In this document: positions 7,742 to 16,654 of the stretch, in pieces | Position numbering within the stretch: position 1 is the stretch's first letter | Layout of the letters: each line of letters opens with the position of its first letter | Source: SVMC01 sp045601345 | GTDB lineage: Bacteria > Bacillota > Clostridia > Oscillospirales > Oscillospiraceae | Reading direction: 5' to 3' | DNA length: 59,133 nt | NCBI GenBank assembly: GCA_045601345.1 | Contig: JAZRZL010000068.1 | Coordinates: 1 to 59,133, forward strand | Position numbers and translations under genes: made by a program | Notes under the pieces: generated by a model | What the model saw: the letters and a program-made list of their open reading frames with translations, nothing else | What the model was told of the DNA's origin: nothing | The model's database searches: none

Positions 7742-8164
7742 ATGCCTACTTTTAACCAGCTGGTCAGAAAGGGCAGAGAACAGGCCACCTACAAGTCCAC
7801 GGCTCCCGCTCTGCAGAAGGGTCTCAACACGCTGAAGAACAGAGCTACCGATCTGTCTTCCCCGCAGAAGAGAGGTGTCTGCACTGCCGTCAGAACCACT
7901 ACCCCTAAGAAGCCGAACTCCGCTCTGAGAAAGATCGCCCGTGTCCGCCTTACCAATGGATATGAAGTTTCCGCTTATATCCCCGGTGTCGGTCACAATC
8001 TGCAGGAGCACTCCGTCGTTCTTATCCGCGGCGGCCGTGTAAAGGATCTTCCTGGTGTCCGTTACCACATCATCCGTGGTACCCTCGATACCCAGGGTGT
8101 TCAGGCTCGTATGCAGTCCCGCTCCAAGTACGGTGCAAAGAAGCCCAAGGCTAAGAAGAAGTAA
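7742..8164 (+). CDS. rpsL: 30S ribosomal protein S12
   Basis: 140 residues beginning MPTFNQLVRKGRE, an almost canonical S12 N-terminus, with AAGGAGA upstream. S12 sits at the decoding centre and monitors codon-anticodon pairing. The loops TTTPKKPNSALRK and GGRVKDLPGVRYH are intact, with Lys at the positions where substitutions give streptomycin resistance, so the protein looks like the streptomycin-sensitive form. The sequence ends in a Lys-rich tail as usual. It is the second gene of the str operon, 92 nt after the L7Ae-like gene. Confidence 0.97.
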   Translation: MPTFNQLVRKGREQATYKSTAPALQKGLNTLKNRATDLSSPQKRGVCTAVRTTTPKKPNSALRKIARVRLTNGYEVSAYIPGVGHNLQEHSVVLIRGGRVKDLPGVRYHIIRGTLDTQGVQARMQSRSKYGAKKPKAKKK

Positions 8165-8199
8165 TTTCTTCACTACAATTGTACACTTCACGCCTTATT

Positions 8200-8216
8200 G
8201 CAAGGCAGCGCCTTGC
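8200..8216 (+). other. Small hairpin between rpsL and rpsG
   Basis: GCAAGGC (8200-8206) pairs with GCCTTGC (8210-8216), followed by CAAGCGTTTTTA. It may attenuate or process the rpsL-rpsG mRNA. The 157-nt intergenic space otherwise holds nothing recognisable. Confidence 0.4.
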
Positions 8217-8321
8217 CAAGCGTTTTTATATAGATTGTATAAATCCTCTTGGCAGGCACCAACGAAGGGTAAAGTCCCTTTGAAGTACCTATGAAATCAT
8301 TTTATGAAGGAGGGAAGCGAA

Positions 8322-8792
8322 GTGCCCAGAAGAGGTAATGTTCCCAAGAGAGAGGTTCTGCCCGATCCTATGTATAATTCGGTTCTGGTAACGAAGCTCG
8401 TCAACAGCATCATGCTCGATGGTAAAAAGGGCGTAGCACAGAAGGTTGTCTACGGTGCTTTTGAAATCGTTGAGCAGAAAACCGGTAAGAACGGTCTGGA
8501 GGCTTTCCAGCAGGCTATGGAAAACATCATGCCCGCCCTGGAGGTCAAGACCCGTCGTGTCGGCGGCGCCAACTATCAGGTGCCTATCGAAGTCAAGCCC
8601 GACCGTCGTCAGACCCTTGGTCTGCGCTGGCTTACCACTTATTCCCGCAAGCGCGGCGAAAAAACCATGAAAGAGCGTCTGGCTGCTGAAATTATGGATG
8701 CCTGCAACAATGCTGGTGCATCCGTCAAGAAGCGCGAAGATACCCACAAGATGGCCGAAGCCAACAAGGCGTTTGCTCATTTCCGTTGGTAA
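8322..8792 (+). CDS. rpsG: 30S ribosomal protein S7
   Basis: 156 residues, the usual bacterial length, from GTG 8322 preceded by GAAGGAGGGAA; an upstream in-frame ATG at 8304 overlaps this binding site and is rejected. The sequence starts PRRGNVPKREVLPDP and ends NKAFAHFRW, both diagnostic of S7, which nucleates assembly of the 30S head and contacts E-site tRNA. In E. coli S7 represses its own operon; no such leader is identified here. fusA follows after 15 nt. Confidence 0.97.
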   Translation: MPRRGNVPKREVLPDPMYNSVLVTKLVNSIMLDGKKGVAQKVVYGAFEIVEQKTGKNGLEAFQQAMENIMPALEVKTRRVGGANYQVPIEVKPDRRQTLGLRWLTTYSRKRGEKTMKERLAAEIMDACNNAGASVKKREDTHKMAEANKAFAHFRW

Positions 8793-8807
8793 CGAAGGAG
8801 CATTTCT

Positions 8808-10889
8808 ATGCCGAGAGAATACGCACTTGAGAATACCCGAAATATTGGTATCATGGCGCATATTGATGCAGGCAAAACCACTACCACAGAGCGCATCCTT
8901 TTCTATACTGGCCGCACTTATAAGCTGGGTGAAACCCACGAAGGCTCGGCTACCATGGACTGGATGGCACAGGAGCAGGAGCGTGGTATTACCATCACCT
9001 CTGCTGCTACCACCTGCTTTTGGAATGGCTGCCGCATCAATATCATCGACACTCCGGGTCATGTGGACTTCACCGTAGAGGTGGAGCGCAGCCTCCGGGT
9101 TCTCGATGGCTCCGTCACGGTCCTATGCGCAAAGGGCGGCGTTGAACCTCAAACCGAAACGGTTTGGCGTCAGGCCGACAAGTACAATGTACCCCGTATG
9201 GTATATGTCAATAAGATGGATATCACGGGCGCGGATTATTTCAACGTTCTCAAAATGATGCACGAACGGCTGAGATGCAACGCGGTCCCAATTCAATTAC
9301 CCATCGGCGCAGAGGCCGATTTTAAAGGCGTTATTGACCTTGTCAAGATGAAGGCGTATGTCTTCTATGATGAGCTTGGCAAGGATTACCGTGAAGAAGA
9401 GATTCCTGCCGATCTGCTCCCGCAGGCCGAGGAATACAGAGAAAAGCTGATCGAAGCCGTCTCCGATGAGGATGACGAGATCATGGAGCTGTTTCTCAAT
9501 GGTGAGGATGTGCCCGAGGATATGATCCGCGCAGCCATCCGTAAAGCTACCATTTCCGTGCGCATGGTTCCTGTTACCTGCGGCACATCCTACCGCAACA
9601 AGGGCGTACAGGAGCTGCTGGATGCCATCGTAGCTTATATGCCGTCACCTCTCGATAAGAAAGGCATTACCGGCATCAACCCCCGCACCGATGAAGAAGA
9701 ATTCCGTCCTGCATCGGATGAAGCGCCGTTCTCTGCGCTTGCATTCAAGATTGCTACGGATCCCTTTGTCGGCAAGCTCTGCTTCTTCCGCGTCTATTCC
9801 GGCACGGCAGATAAGGGCAAAACGGTGCTGAACTCTACCAAGCAGAAGCGCGAGCGCCTTGGAAAGCTGCTTTTAATGCACGCCAACCACCGCGAGGATA
9901 TTGACACGGTCTATTCCGGCGACATTGCGGCAGTTGTCGGTGCACACAACACCTCCACCGGCGATACGCTTTGCGATGATAAGCACCCGATCATTTTAGA
10001 GTCGATGGTTTTCCCCGATCCCGTCATCCGCGTGGCAATTGAGCCTAAGACCAAGGTTGGTCAGGAGAAGATGGGAATTGCTCTGCAAAAGCTGGGTGAG
10101 GAAGACCCGACCTTTAAATATTACACCGACAGTGAAACCGGTCAGACCATTATCGCCGGTATGGGTGAGCTGCACTTGGAAATCATTGTGGATCGTCTTC
10201 TGCGGGAGTTTAAGGTGGAGGCCAATGTTGGTGTTCCTCAGGTTGCCTACAAAGAGACCATCCGCGGCGAAGCCGATGTGGATACCCGCTATGTCCGCCA
10301 GTCCGGCGGCAAGGGGCAGTATGGCCATGTCAAGATCCATGTGGAGCCGAACGAATCCGGCAAGGGCTACGAGTTTATCGACAAGGTGGTTGGCGGCGCT
10401 GTTCCCAAGGAATATATTCCCGCAGTCAGCGACGGTATTCAGGGCGCGATGCAGGCCGGTATTCTGGCAGGCTATCGTGTTGTCGATGTCAAGGTTACAC
10501 TGTACGATGGCTCCTATCATGAGGTGGACTCCTCCGAGCTGGCATTCAAAATTGCTGGTTCTATGGCATTCAAGGATGCTTGCCGCAAGGCACAGCCTGT
10601 TATTCTTGAGCCCATCATGAAGGTTTCCGTGATTGTCCCAGAGGAATATACCGGCGATGTCATCGGCGATATTTCCTCCCGACGTGGCAATGTCCTGGGT
10701 ATGCTTCCCCGCAATGGAAGTTCTCAGATTGATGCCAACGTCCCGCTGAGTGAAATGTTCGGCTATGCAACCGACCTTCGCTCTAAAACACAGGGCCGTG
10801 GACAATATTCCATGGAGCCCAGCCACTATATTGAGCTGCCGAAAAGCCTACAAGATGAAATTATTGCGAAAAGAGGCTATCTCTATTAA
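8808..10889 (+). CDS. fusA: Elongation factor G
   Basis: 693 residues, full length for EF-G. The N-terminal GTPase domain carries AHIDAGKTT (G1, about residues 17-25), a GITI switch, DTPGHVD (G3) and NKMD (G4); domains II-V follow, with the domain IV segment ending near SQGRGQYSMEPSHY-type sequence. EF-G drives tRNA-mRNA translocation after peptide bond formation and helps ribosome recycling. ATG 8808 has an AAGGAG site upstream. It closes the str operon; tuf is separated by 100 nt and its own promoter. Confidence 0.97.
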   Translation: MPREYALENTRNIGIMAHIDAGKTTTTERILFYTGRTYKLGETHEGSATMDWMAQEQERGITITSAATTCFWNGCRINIIDTPGHVDFTVEVERSLRVLDGSVTVLCAKGGVEPQTETVWRQADKYNVPRMVYVNKMDITGADYFNVLKMMHERLRCNAVPIQLPIGAEADFKGVIDLVKMKAYVFYDELGKDYREEEIPADLLPQAEEYREKLIEAVSDEDDEIMELFLNGEDVPEDMIRAAIRKATISVRMVPVTCGTSYRNKGVQELLDAIVAYMPSPLDKKGITGINPRTDEEEFRPASDEAPFSALAFKIATDPFVGKLCFFRVYSGTADKGKTVLNSTKQKRERLGKLLLMHANHREDIDTVYSGDIAAVVGAHNTSTGDTLCDDKHPIILESMVFPDPVIRVAIEPKTKVGQEKMGIALQKLGEEDPTFKYYTDSETGQTIIAGMGELHLEIIVDRLLREFKVEANVGVPQVAYKETIRGEADVDTRYVRQSGGKGQYGHVKIHVEPNESGKGYEFIDKVVGGAVPKEYIPAVSDGIQGAMQAGILAGYRVVDVKVTLYDGSYHEVDSSELAFKIAGSMAFKDACRKAQPVILEPIMKVSVIVPEEYTGDVIGDISSRRGNVLGMLPRNGSSQIDANVPLSEMFGYATDLRSKTQGRGQYSMEPSHYIELPKSLQDEIIAKRGYLY

Positions 10890-10897
10890 TTTTTTAC

Positions 10898-10926
10898 TTG
10901 TTTTTCTGCGCTTAATGTTGTATAGT
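10898..10926 (+). promoter_or_regulatory. Promoter of tuf
   Basis: TTGTTT (10898-10903), 17-nt spacer, TATAGT (10921-10926) in an AT-rich gap, about 60 nt ahead of the tuf ATG. Confidence 0.6.
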
Positions 10927-10989
10927 AATAAACGGCACGAATAAAATTAATTTGAAAGTTTTTTATATTTCTTACAGGAGGATAATTCA

Positions 10990-12195
10990 ATGGCTAAGCA
11001 AAAATTTATCAAGGATAAGCCCCATGTAAACATCGGCACCATCGGTCATATCGACCATGGCAAGACCACCCTGACCGCTGCTATCACCAAGTATCTGGCT
11101 ATGCAGGGCAAGGCTGACTACACCGACTATTCTTCCATCGATAAGGCTCCGGAAGAAAGAGAACGTGGTATCACCATCAACACCGCTCACGTTGAGTACG
11201 AAACCAATGCTCGTCACTATGCCCACGTTGACTGCCCGGGCCACGCCGACTATATCAAGAACATGATTACCGGTGCTGCTCAGATGGACGGCGCTATCCT
11301 CGTTATCGCTGCTTCCGATGGCCCCATGGCTCAGACCAAGGAGCACCTTCTGCTTGCCCGTCAGGTTAACGTTCCTTCCGTTCTCGTTTTCCTGAACAAG
11401 GTTGACCAGGTTGACGACGAAGAACTCCTTGAGCTCGTTGAGATGGAAGTTCGTGAAACTCTGGACTTCTACGGCTTCCCCGGCGATGACACCCCCATCA
11501 TCCGTGGTTCCGCGCTGAACGCTCTGGCTTCCGAATCCAAGGACATGGACGCTCCCGAGTATGCCTGCATCAAGGAACTCATGGACGCTGTTGACACTTG
11601 GATCCCCACTCCCGACCGCAAGGCCGATATGCCCTTCCTGATGCCTGTTGAGGACGTCTTCACCATCTCCGGCCGTGGCACCGTTGCTACCGGCAGAGTT
11701 GAGCGTGGCATTATCAAGAAGAATGAGCCTGTCGAAATCGTCGGCCTCATGGACGAGAAGAAGAGCACGGTCGTTACCGATATCGAAATGTTCCACAAGC
11801 TGATGGATTACGCCGAAGCCGGCGACAACATCGGCGCTCTGCTCCGCGGCATCGACAAGAAGTCCATTGAGCGTGGCCAGGTTCTGGCAAAGCCCGGTTC
11901 CATTCATCCCCACACCAAGTTCGTTGGTCAGGTCTACGTTCTGTCCAAGGAAGAAGGTGGCCGTCATACTCCGTTCTTCAACAACTATCGTCCGCAGTTC
12001 TATTTCAGAACCACTGACGTTACCGGTATCATTTCCCTGCCCGAAGGCGTTGAAATGTGTATGCCCGGTGACAACATCGACATGAATGTCGAGCTGATCA
12101 CCCCGATCGCTATCGAGAATGGCCTCCGCTTCGCTATTCGTGAAGGCGGCCGCACCGTTGGCTCCGGCGTTGTTATCGGTATCAACGAGGACTAA
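10990..12195 (+). CDS. tuf: Elongation factor Tu
   Basis: 401 residues. GTPase motifs GHIDHGKTT, DCPGHADY and NKVD are in place and the C-terminal domains end GVVIGINED. EF-Tu carries aminoacyl-tRNA to the ribosomal A site. An ACAGGAGGATAATTCA binding site precedes ATG 10990. The nucleotide sequence uses the strongly biased codon set of highly expressed genes (GCT, GGC, CGT, ATC, AAG), as do rpsL, rpsG and fusA. An intrinsic terminator follows at 12217-12250. Confidence 0.98.
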   Translation: MAKQKFIKDKPHVNIGTIGHIDHGKTTLTAAITKYLAMQGKADYTDYSSIDKAPEERERGITINTAHVEYETNARHYAHVDCPGHADYIKNMITGAAQMDGAILVIAASDGPMAQTKEHLLLARQVNVPSVLVFLNKVDQVDDEELLELVEMEVRETLDFYGFPGDDTPIIRGSALNALASESKDMDAPEYACIKELMDAVDTWIPTPDRKADMPFLMPVEDVFTISGRGTVATGRVERGIIKKNEPVEIVGLMDEKKSTVVTDIEMFHKLMDYAEAGDNIGALLRGIDKKSIERGQVLAKPGSIHPHTKFVGQVYVLSKEEGGRHTPFFNNYRPQFYFRTTDVTGIISLPEGVEMCMPGDNIDMNVELITPIAIENGLRFAIREGGRTVGSGVVIGINED

Positions 12196-12216
12196 TTCCT
12201 ATTTAGCCAAACCTAC

Positions 12217-12250
12217 AAGAGCCTGCCTCACTGTGAGACAGGCTCTTTTG
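12217..12250 (+). terminator. Intrinsic terminator of tuf
   Basis: AAGAGCCTG (12217-12225) pairs with CAGGCTCTT (12239-12247), with an inner CTCAC/GTGAG stem, followed by TTTTG. Confidence 0.85.
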
Positions 12251-12295
12251 CACTTATCCTTCGTGCCGTGCATACCATGATATTGAGGTGATTTC

Positions 12296-12586
12296 ATGGC
12301 ACTGCTGTTGAGTATTCTTTTAGTTTTATCCTTTTTGGCACTGGAGTGGTATGTACGTGCTGCCTTGCTTGCCCCTATGCCGAAGGAAGTACGTATGGTC
12401 TTTTCGCTTAATTGGCAAAGCGAACCCAAGCTGGAAAGTGCTGTGCGGTGCTTTCGGTTTTTGAGGCAGCATCGACTTGTACAGGGTGTATTTGTTATTG
12501 TTCCGGCAGAAGATGATCCTAATCTTCTTGCTCCAGCAAAAATTCTGGAGGAGGAAGATGTAATTATAGAGAAACTGGCGAAATGA
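12296..12586 (+). CDS. Small hypothetical membrane protein
   Basis: 96 residues with a TTGAGGTG binding site before ATG 12296. Residues 1-27 are one hydrophobic segment; the remainder is soluble, with a segment ESAVRCFRFLRQHRLVQGVFVIVP that looks like an alpha-beta unit and an acidic C-terminus (EILEEEDVIIEKL-like). I do not recognise the family. It ends 12 nt before recD2 and is likely co-transcribed with it. Codon use matches neighbouring moderately expressed genes, which supports a real gene. Confidence 0.6.
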   Translation: MALLLSILLVLSFLALEWYVRAALLAPMPKEVRMVFSLNWQSEPKLESAVRCFRFLRQHRLVQGVFVIVPAEDDPNLLAPAKILEEEDVIIEKLAK

Positions 12587-12598
12587 GGTTCTGATTTC

Positions 12599-14821
12599 AT
12601 GGAGCAGAAAATGGAACTGCTGCAAGGTGTGGTTCGTACCATCTTGTTTCAAAATGAAGAAAACGGTTATTCTGTTGTAAAGCTCAACAGCGATGAGATA
12701 GGCTTGGTTACTGTGGTAGGAACCATTCCTCTGGTTCATGTCGGAGAGCGCCTTTTGGTTACTGGAAGATGGCAAGCTCATGCGCAGTATGGCAGACAGT
12801 TTGCTGCCGAGTTTTTGGAGCGCTTAATGCCGGAAACGTCGCAGGAAATTTTGGCTTACCTGTCTTCCCGTGCAGTGAAGGGCATTGGTCCAAAATCCGC
12901 TGTCAGAATTGTTGAGCGCTTTGGAGATCAAACGTTAAAAATCATGGAACGTCAGCCCAAGCGGCTTGCTGAGATTTCTGGAATCAGCTTTCAAAGAGCA
13001 GAGATGATTGCGAAATCCTTTGCTGCGCAGGTAGGTGTTCGTCATCTGATTGAATTTCTGTCCAGTCATGGACTTCGAGCGCAATATGCCATGCGGCTTT
13101 ATCGGCGTTTTGGGGAGTATGCTATAGATGAGGTAACGGAAAATCCCTATTTGTTGACAGAAACGGAATTTGGTGTCAGTTTTCAGGAGGCCGATACTTT
13201 TGCACTGGAGATTGGTCTGGATGGTGATGATGAGCGCAGAGTTGAGGCAGGTGTCTTGTTTGAACTTTCTTACAATTTGAATAATGGCCATGTGTTTGCT
13301 CCTACAGAAAAGCTTATTCTTGCTACGGCGCAGCTATTAGGTCTTGATGTTGCCATCGTCTGCGAAGCCATTCCTCGCCTTCAGGAGCAGGAACGTTTGG
13401 TACAGACCACGTTGGGCGAATATAAGGTTTGCTATCTTCCGGAATATTATGAGGCGGAAACCTATATTACCCAATGTCTGTATAGAAAATCCCAATATAC
13501 CGTTCAACCCAAATCCGTATTGGATAAAATTATCTACGATATCGAAGGATCTCTTGGTATTCAATATGCGCCGGAACAGCGACAGGCCATCTTGGATGCG
13601 TCTACGCATGAGATCATGCTTCTTACCGGTGGTCCTGGCACAGGAAAGACCACGACACTGGCAGGTATTTTAAAACTATTCGATACATTAAATAAAAGAA
13701 CGCTTTTAACAGCGCCAACCGGTCGGGCGGCGAAACGGCTTTCTGAGCTGACCGGTCGGCCTGCGACCACGATCCATCGGCTTTTGGAGGCACAAATCAA
13801 TCCGGAAACCGGTCTTATGATGTTTACCCATAATGAGGATGCACTGTTAGATGCGGATGTTCTCGTTATGGACGAGACCTCTATGGTGGATCTATTGCTG
13901 ATGCGCAGTCTATTGTGCGCGTTGCCGAAGCATTGTACGGTTATTATGGTGGGTGACCCGGATCAACTGCCCTCTGTTGGAGCAGGGAATGTTTTCTCCG
14001 ACCTTATTCGCAGCGGTGTCATTCCCACGGTTCGCCTGACGGAAATTTTTCGTCAGGCGCAGGAGAGCCTGATTGTTATGAATGCCCATGCGGTCAATCA
14101 AGGCAGACTCCCAATTTTGAATGTTAAAGATCGTGATTTCTTTTTCCTGCGCAGGACAAGCGCGGAGTCCACAGTAAAAACCATCTGTGAGTTGTGTAGT
14201 TGGCGTCTTCCGAAAAACATGGGGATTTCTGCTAACGATATTCAGGTGCTCTCTCCAACGCGAAAGGGAATTGCCGGAACTCAAAATTTGAATCTTATGC
14301 TCCAACAGATACTCAATCCTCCGGCACCCGGGAAAAAAGAAAAAAAATACGGCGAATTTTGCTTCCGGGAAGGAGATCGGGTGATGCAAATTCGCAATAA
14401 TTATGATATAATATGGAAACGGGTGGACGGCAAGGGAGTTGGCACCGGGATTTTCAATGGTGATATTGGTGTGATTTCCCTCATTGACCATACTGCCGAG
14501 CAAATGACCATCGTCTTTGATGACCGTGAGGCAGAATACTCCTTTGATATGCTTCAGGATTTGGAATGCGCCTATGCCATGACCGTCCATAAGACGCAGG
14601 GCAGCGAATACCGTGCTGTGATCCTTAGTGCGATGCAGGGTTCTCCGTATTTGCTGACCCGAAGCATCCTTTATACTGCAATTACAAGAGCAAGAGAACT
14701 GCTGATTATTGTTGGTAGCGAGGAGATTATTGCCGCAATGACCCGGAATGATCGGCAGACCCGCCGTTACAGCGGACTGAGATATCGTCTATGTCAGCTG
14801 AATGAGGGAGCGAATGCATGA
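12599..14821 (+). CDS. recD2: ATP-dependent RecD2-type DNA helicase
   Basis: 740 residues. An N-terminal region with an OB-like part and tandem helix-hairpin-helix motifs (about 80-190) precedes a superfamily 1B helicase core: Walker A GGPGTGKTTT near residue 343, DVLVMDETSMVD (motif II), GDPDQLPSVGAGNV (motif III) and the C-terminal AMTVHKTQGSEY and LYTAITRARELL motifs. This domain order identifies RecD2, a 5'-3' helicase of bacteria lacking RecBC, involved in replication-fork and mismatch-repair related maintenance. The stop overlaps the comF start by ATGA, implying translational coupling. Confidence 0.93.
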   Translation: MEQKMELLQGVVRTILFQNEENGYSVVKLNSDEIGLVTVVGTIPLVHVGERLLVTGRWQAHAQYGRQFAAEFLERLMPETSQEILAYLSSRAVKGIGPKSAVRIVERFGDQTLKIMERQPKRLAEISGISFQRAEMIAKSFAAQVGVRHLIEFLSSHGLRAQYAMRLYRRFGEYAIDEVTENPYLLTETEFGVSFQEADTFALEIGLDGDDERRVEAGVLFELSYNLNNGHVFAPTEKLILATAQLLGLDVAIVCEAIPRLQEQERLVQTTLGEYKVCYLPEYYEAETYITQCLYRKSQYTVQPKSVLDKIIYDIEGSLGIQYAPEQRQAILDASTHEIMLLTGGPGTGKTTTLAGILKLFDTLNKRTLLTAPTGRAAKRLSELTGRPATTIHRLLEAQINPETGLMMFTHNEDALLDADVLVMDETSMVDLLLMRSLLCALPKHCTVIMVGDPDQLPSVGAGNVFSDLIRSGVIPTVRLTEIFRQAQESLIVMNAHAVNQGRLPILNVKDRDFFFLRRTSAESTVKTICELCSWRLPKNMGISANDIQVLSPTRKGIAGTQNLNLMLQQILNPPAPGKKEKKYGEFCFREGDRVMQIRNNYDIIWKRVDGKGVGTGIFNGDIGVISLIDHTAEQMTIVFDDREAEYSFDMLQDLECAYAMTVHKTQGSEYRAVILSAMQGSPYLLTRSILYTAITRARELLIIVGSEEIIAAMTRNDRQTRRYSGLRYRLCQLNEGANA

Positions 14822-15480
14822 TCCGATGGCTGTTTACTCTGATATATCCTCCGAAATGCGTCTTTTGCTGCCATATTTTGGATAAGAATGAGACGGAAAT
14901 TTGCTCGGCTTGCAGAAAAGAACTCCCGTATGTGGAGGGTTTTCTAAAAAGTATTCCTTATAGCAGAAAAAACACAGCGGTCTTTTTTTATGAGGGCTAT
15001 GTGCGAGAAGCAATTCTACGCTACAAATTCCGAAGAAAAAGACTTTATGCCGCTCCGCTTGGAAGATTATTGGCGATGAAGCTTCTACAGGAAGCGCCGG
15101 AATATGACGTGATCACGTATGTTCCTGTCAGCCGTGCCCGTCGGCGCAAGAGAGGCTACGATCAGGCACTGGAGCTTGCAAGCGCAGCCGCAAGAGAGTT
15201 GGGACGGAATATTCAGCCGCTTCTTGTAAAAATTCGGAATAATCCGGCACAGTCCGGTATTTCCGCGCCGGAGCATCGGCGAGCCAATGTGCTGGGGGTT
15301 TATCGTGTGCTTGACCCAAAACTGGTACATGGACAAAAAATATTACTGATTGATGATGTGATGACCACCGGGGCAACACTCTCCGAGTGCTGCAAGACGC
15401 TGCTGGATGCCGGTGCAGCTCAGGTGAGCTGTGCGGTGCTGGCCGCATCCCGTCGGAACAATAAACAGCAGGTGAGATAA
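14818..15480 (+). CDS. comF: ComF family phosphoribosyltransferase-like protein
   Basis: 220 residues. An N-terminal zinc-ribbon-like region (PPKCVFCCHIL and EICSACRKEL, four cysteines) is followed by a type I phosphoribosyltransferase fold with the PRPP-binding motif LLIDDVMTTGATL near residue 175. Homologues ComF/GntX are needed for DNA uptake in competent Bacillus and Haemophilus, probably through single-strand handling with PriA. Coupled to recD2 upstream (ATGA overlap) and to the mreB-like gene downstream (TAATG overlap). Confidence 0.88.
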   Translation: MIRWLFTLIYPPKCVFCCHILDKNETEICSACRKELPYVEGFLKSIPYSRKNTAVFFYEGYVREAILRYKFRRKRLYAAPLGRLLAMKLLQEAPEYDVITYVPVSRARRRKRGYDQALELASAAARELGRNIQPLLVKIRNNPAQSGISAPEHRRANVLGVYRVLDPKLVHGQKILLIDDVMTTGATLSECCKTLLDAGAAQVSCAVLAASRRNNKQQVR

Positions 15481-16511
15481 TGTTATTTTTTTCAAAAGAT
15501 TTGGGCGTTGACCTTGGTACAGCCAATGTGATGATTTATCAGGAAGGAAAGGGCATTGTCCTTCGTGAACCGTCTGTCGTGGCGGTGGATAAGCTCAACG
15601 GTAAGGTGTTGCAGGTTGGCTCTGCGGCTCGCAGTATGTTGGGTAGAACACCGGGCAATGTTGTTGCCATGCGTCCCTTGCGAGAAGGTGTGATTTCTGA
15701 TTATGAAATGGCACAGAAAATGCTTTCGGAGTTTTTCCGTAAAATCATGCGCTATGCCATTGTAAAGCCCAGAGTGATTGTCTGTGTTCCCAGTGGTGTT
15801 AGCGGTGTAGAAGAACGTGCGGTCATTCAGTCCGCTATGGAGGCAGGTGCACGTCGTGTTTATTTGATTGAAGAGCCTCTGGCGGCTGCATTGGGTGCGC
15901 ACATTGATATTTCTGGTCCTGATGGGCATATGATTGTTGACATTGGCGGCGGTACGACAGATATTGCAGTGCTTACCCTCAACGGTGTGGCAGTTTCGTC
16001 CTCCATCAAGACCGCAGGCGATACCTTTGATGAGCTGATTATCCGCTATATCCGCCGCAAGCATGGGGCGGTGATTGGCGTGAACACGGCTGAAGAGATT
16101 AAGATGAATGTTGGCTGCGTGATGGAGCGCCCTGAGAACCCGGAAATGCAGATTCGAGGCCGTGACCTTAAATCGGGCCTGTTTAAGGATGTGCTCATTC
16201 AGTCCGCCGAGCTTCTGGATATTCTCAGAAGACCTGCAAAGACCATTGCCGATGAAGTTCTTGCCGTTCTGGAGCAGGCAACGCCGGAGCTGGTGGCAGA
16301 TATCTCCCGCAATGGCATTGTGCTTGCCGGCGGCGGCTGCCAGATTTGGGGCATGGATCGTTTTCTTGAGGATCGTATCGAAATTCGCTGTACTATTGCG
16401 GATGATCCCGATTCCTGCGTGGCCTATGGCTGCGGCAAGAGCCTGGAATGGCTGAGCCATATGCAGGACGGCCCCATCAACATTGCCCGACGCAAGTTAA
16501 TGAAAGAGTAA
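15480..16511 (+). CDS. mreB: MreB/Mbl-family actin-like cell shape protein
   Basis: 343 residues, normal for MreB. The phosphate-1 loop KDLGVDLGTANV starts at residue 5, the second phosphate loop appears as VDIGGGTTDIAVL near 160, and the adenosine motif NGIVLAGGGCQI near 285. MreB polymers on the inner membrane orient lateral wall synthesis. The gene sits behind comF with a TAATG overlap and lacks mreC/mreD after it, so it resembles the Mbl/MreBH type of extra copy as well as MreB itself; sequence reading alone cannot decide the paralogue. Confidence 0.88.
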   Translation: MLFFSKDLGVDLGTANVMIYQEGKGIVLREPSVVAVDKLNGKVLQVGSAARSMLGRTPGNVVAMRPLREGVISDYEMAQKMLSEFFRKIMRYAIVKPRVIVCVPSGVSGVEERAVIQSAMEAGARRVYLIEEPLAAALGAHIDISGPDGHMIVDIGGGTTDIAVLTLNGVAVSSSIKTAGDTFDELIIRYIRRKHGAVIGVNTAEEIKMNVGCVMERPENPEMQIRGRDLKSGLFKDVLIQSAELLDILRRPAKTIADEVLAVLEQATPELVADISRNGIVLAGGGCQIWGMDRFLEDRIEIRCTIADDPDSCVAYGCGKSLEWLSHMQDGPINIARRKLMKE

Positions 16512-16654
16512 ATTTTATGAGGCTGTCTTATTACAAATGTTCGTTTAAGATATCCTCTATTATGGTTCTATAATAAATGTTTTACGTATCACCTGACCCA
16601 AAGAGTGATTATAGGACTTGACTTGTGGCACAACAGAGAGGACTTGTTTTCATT

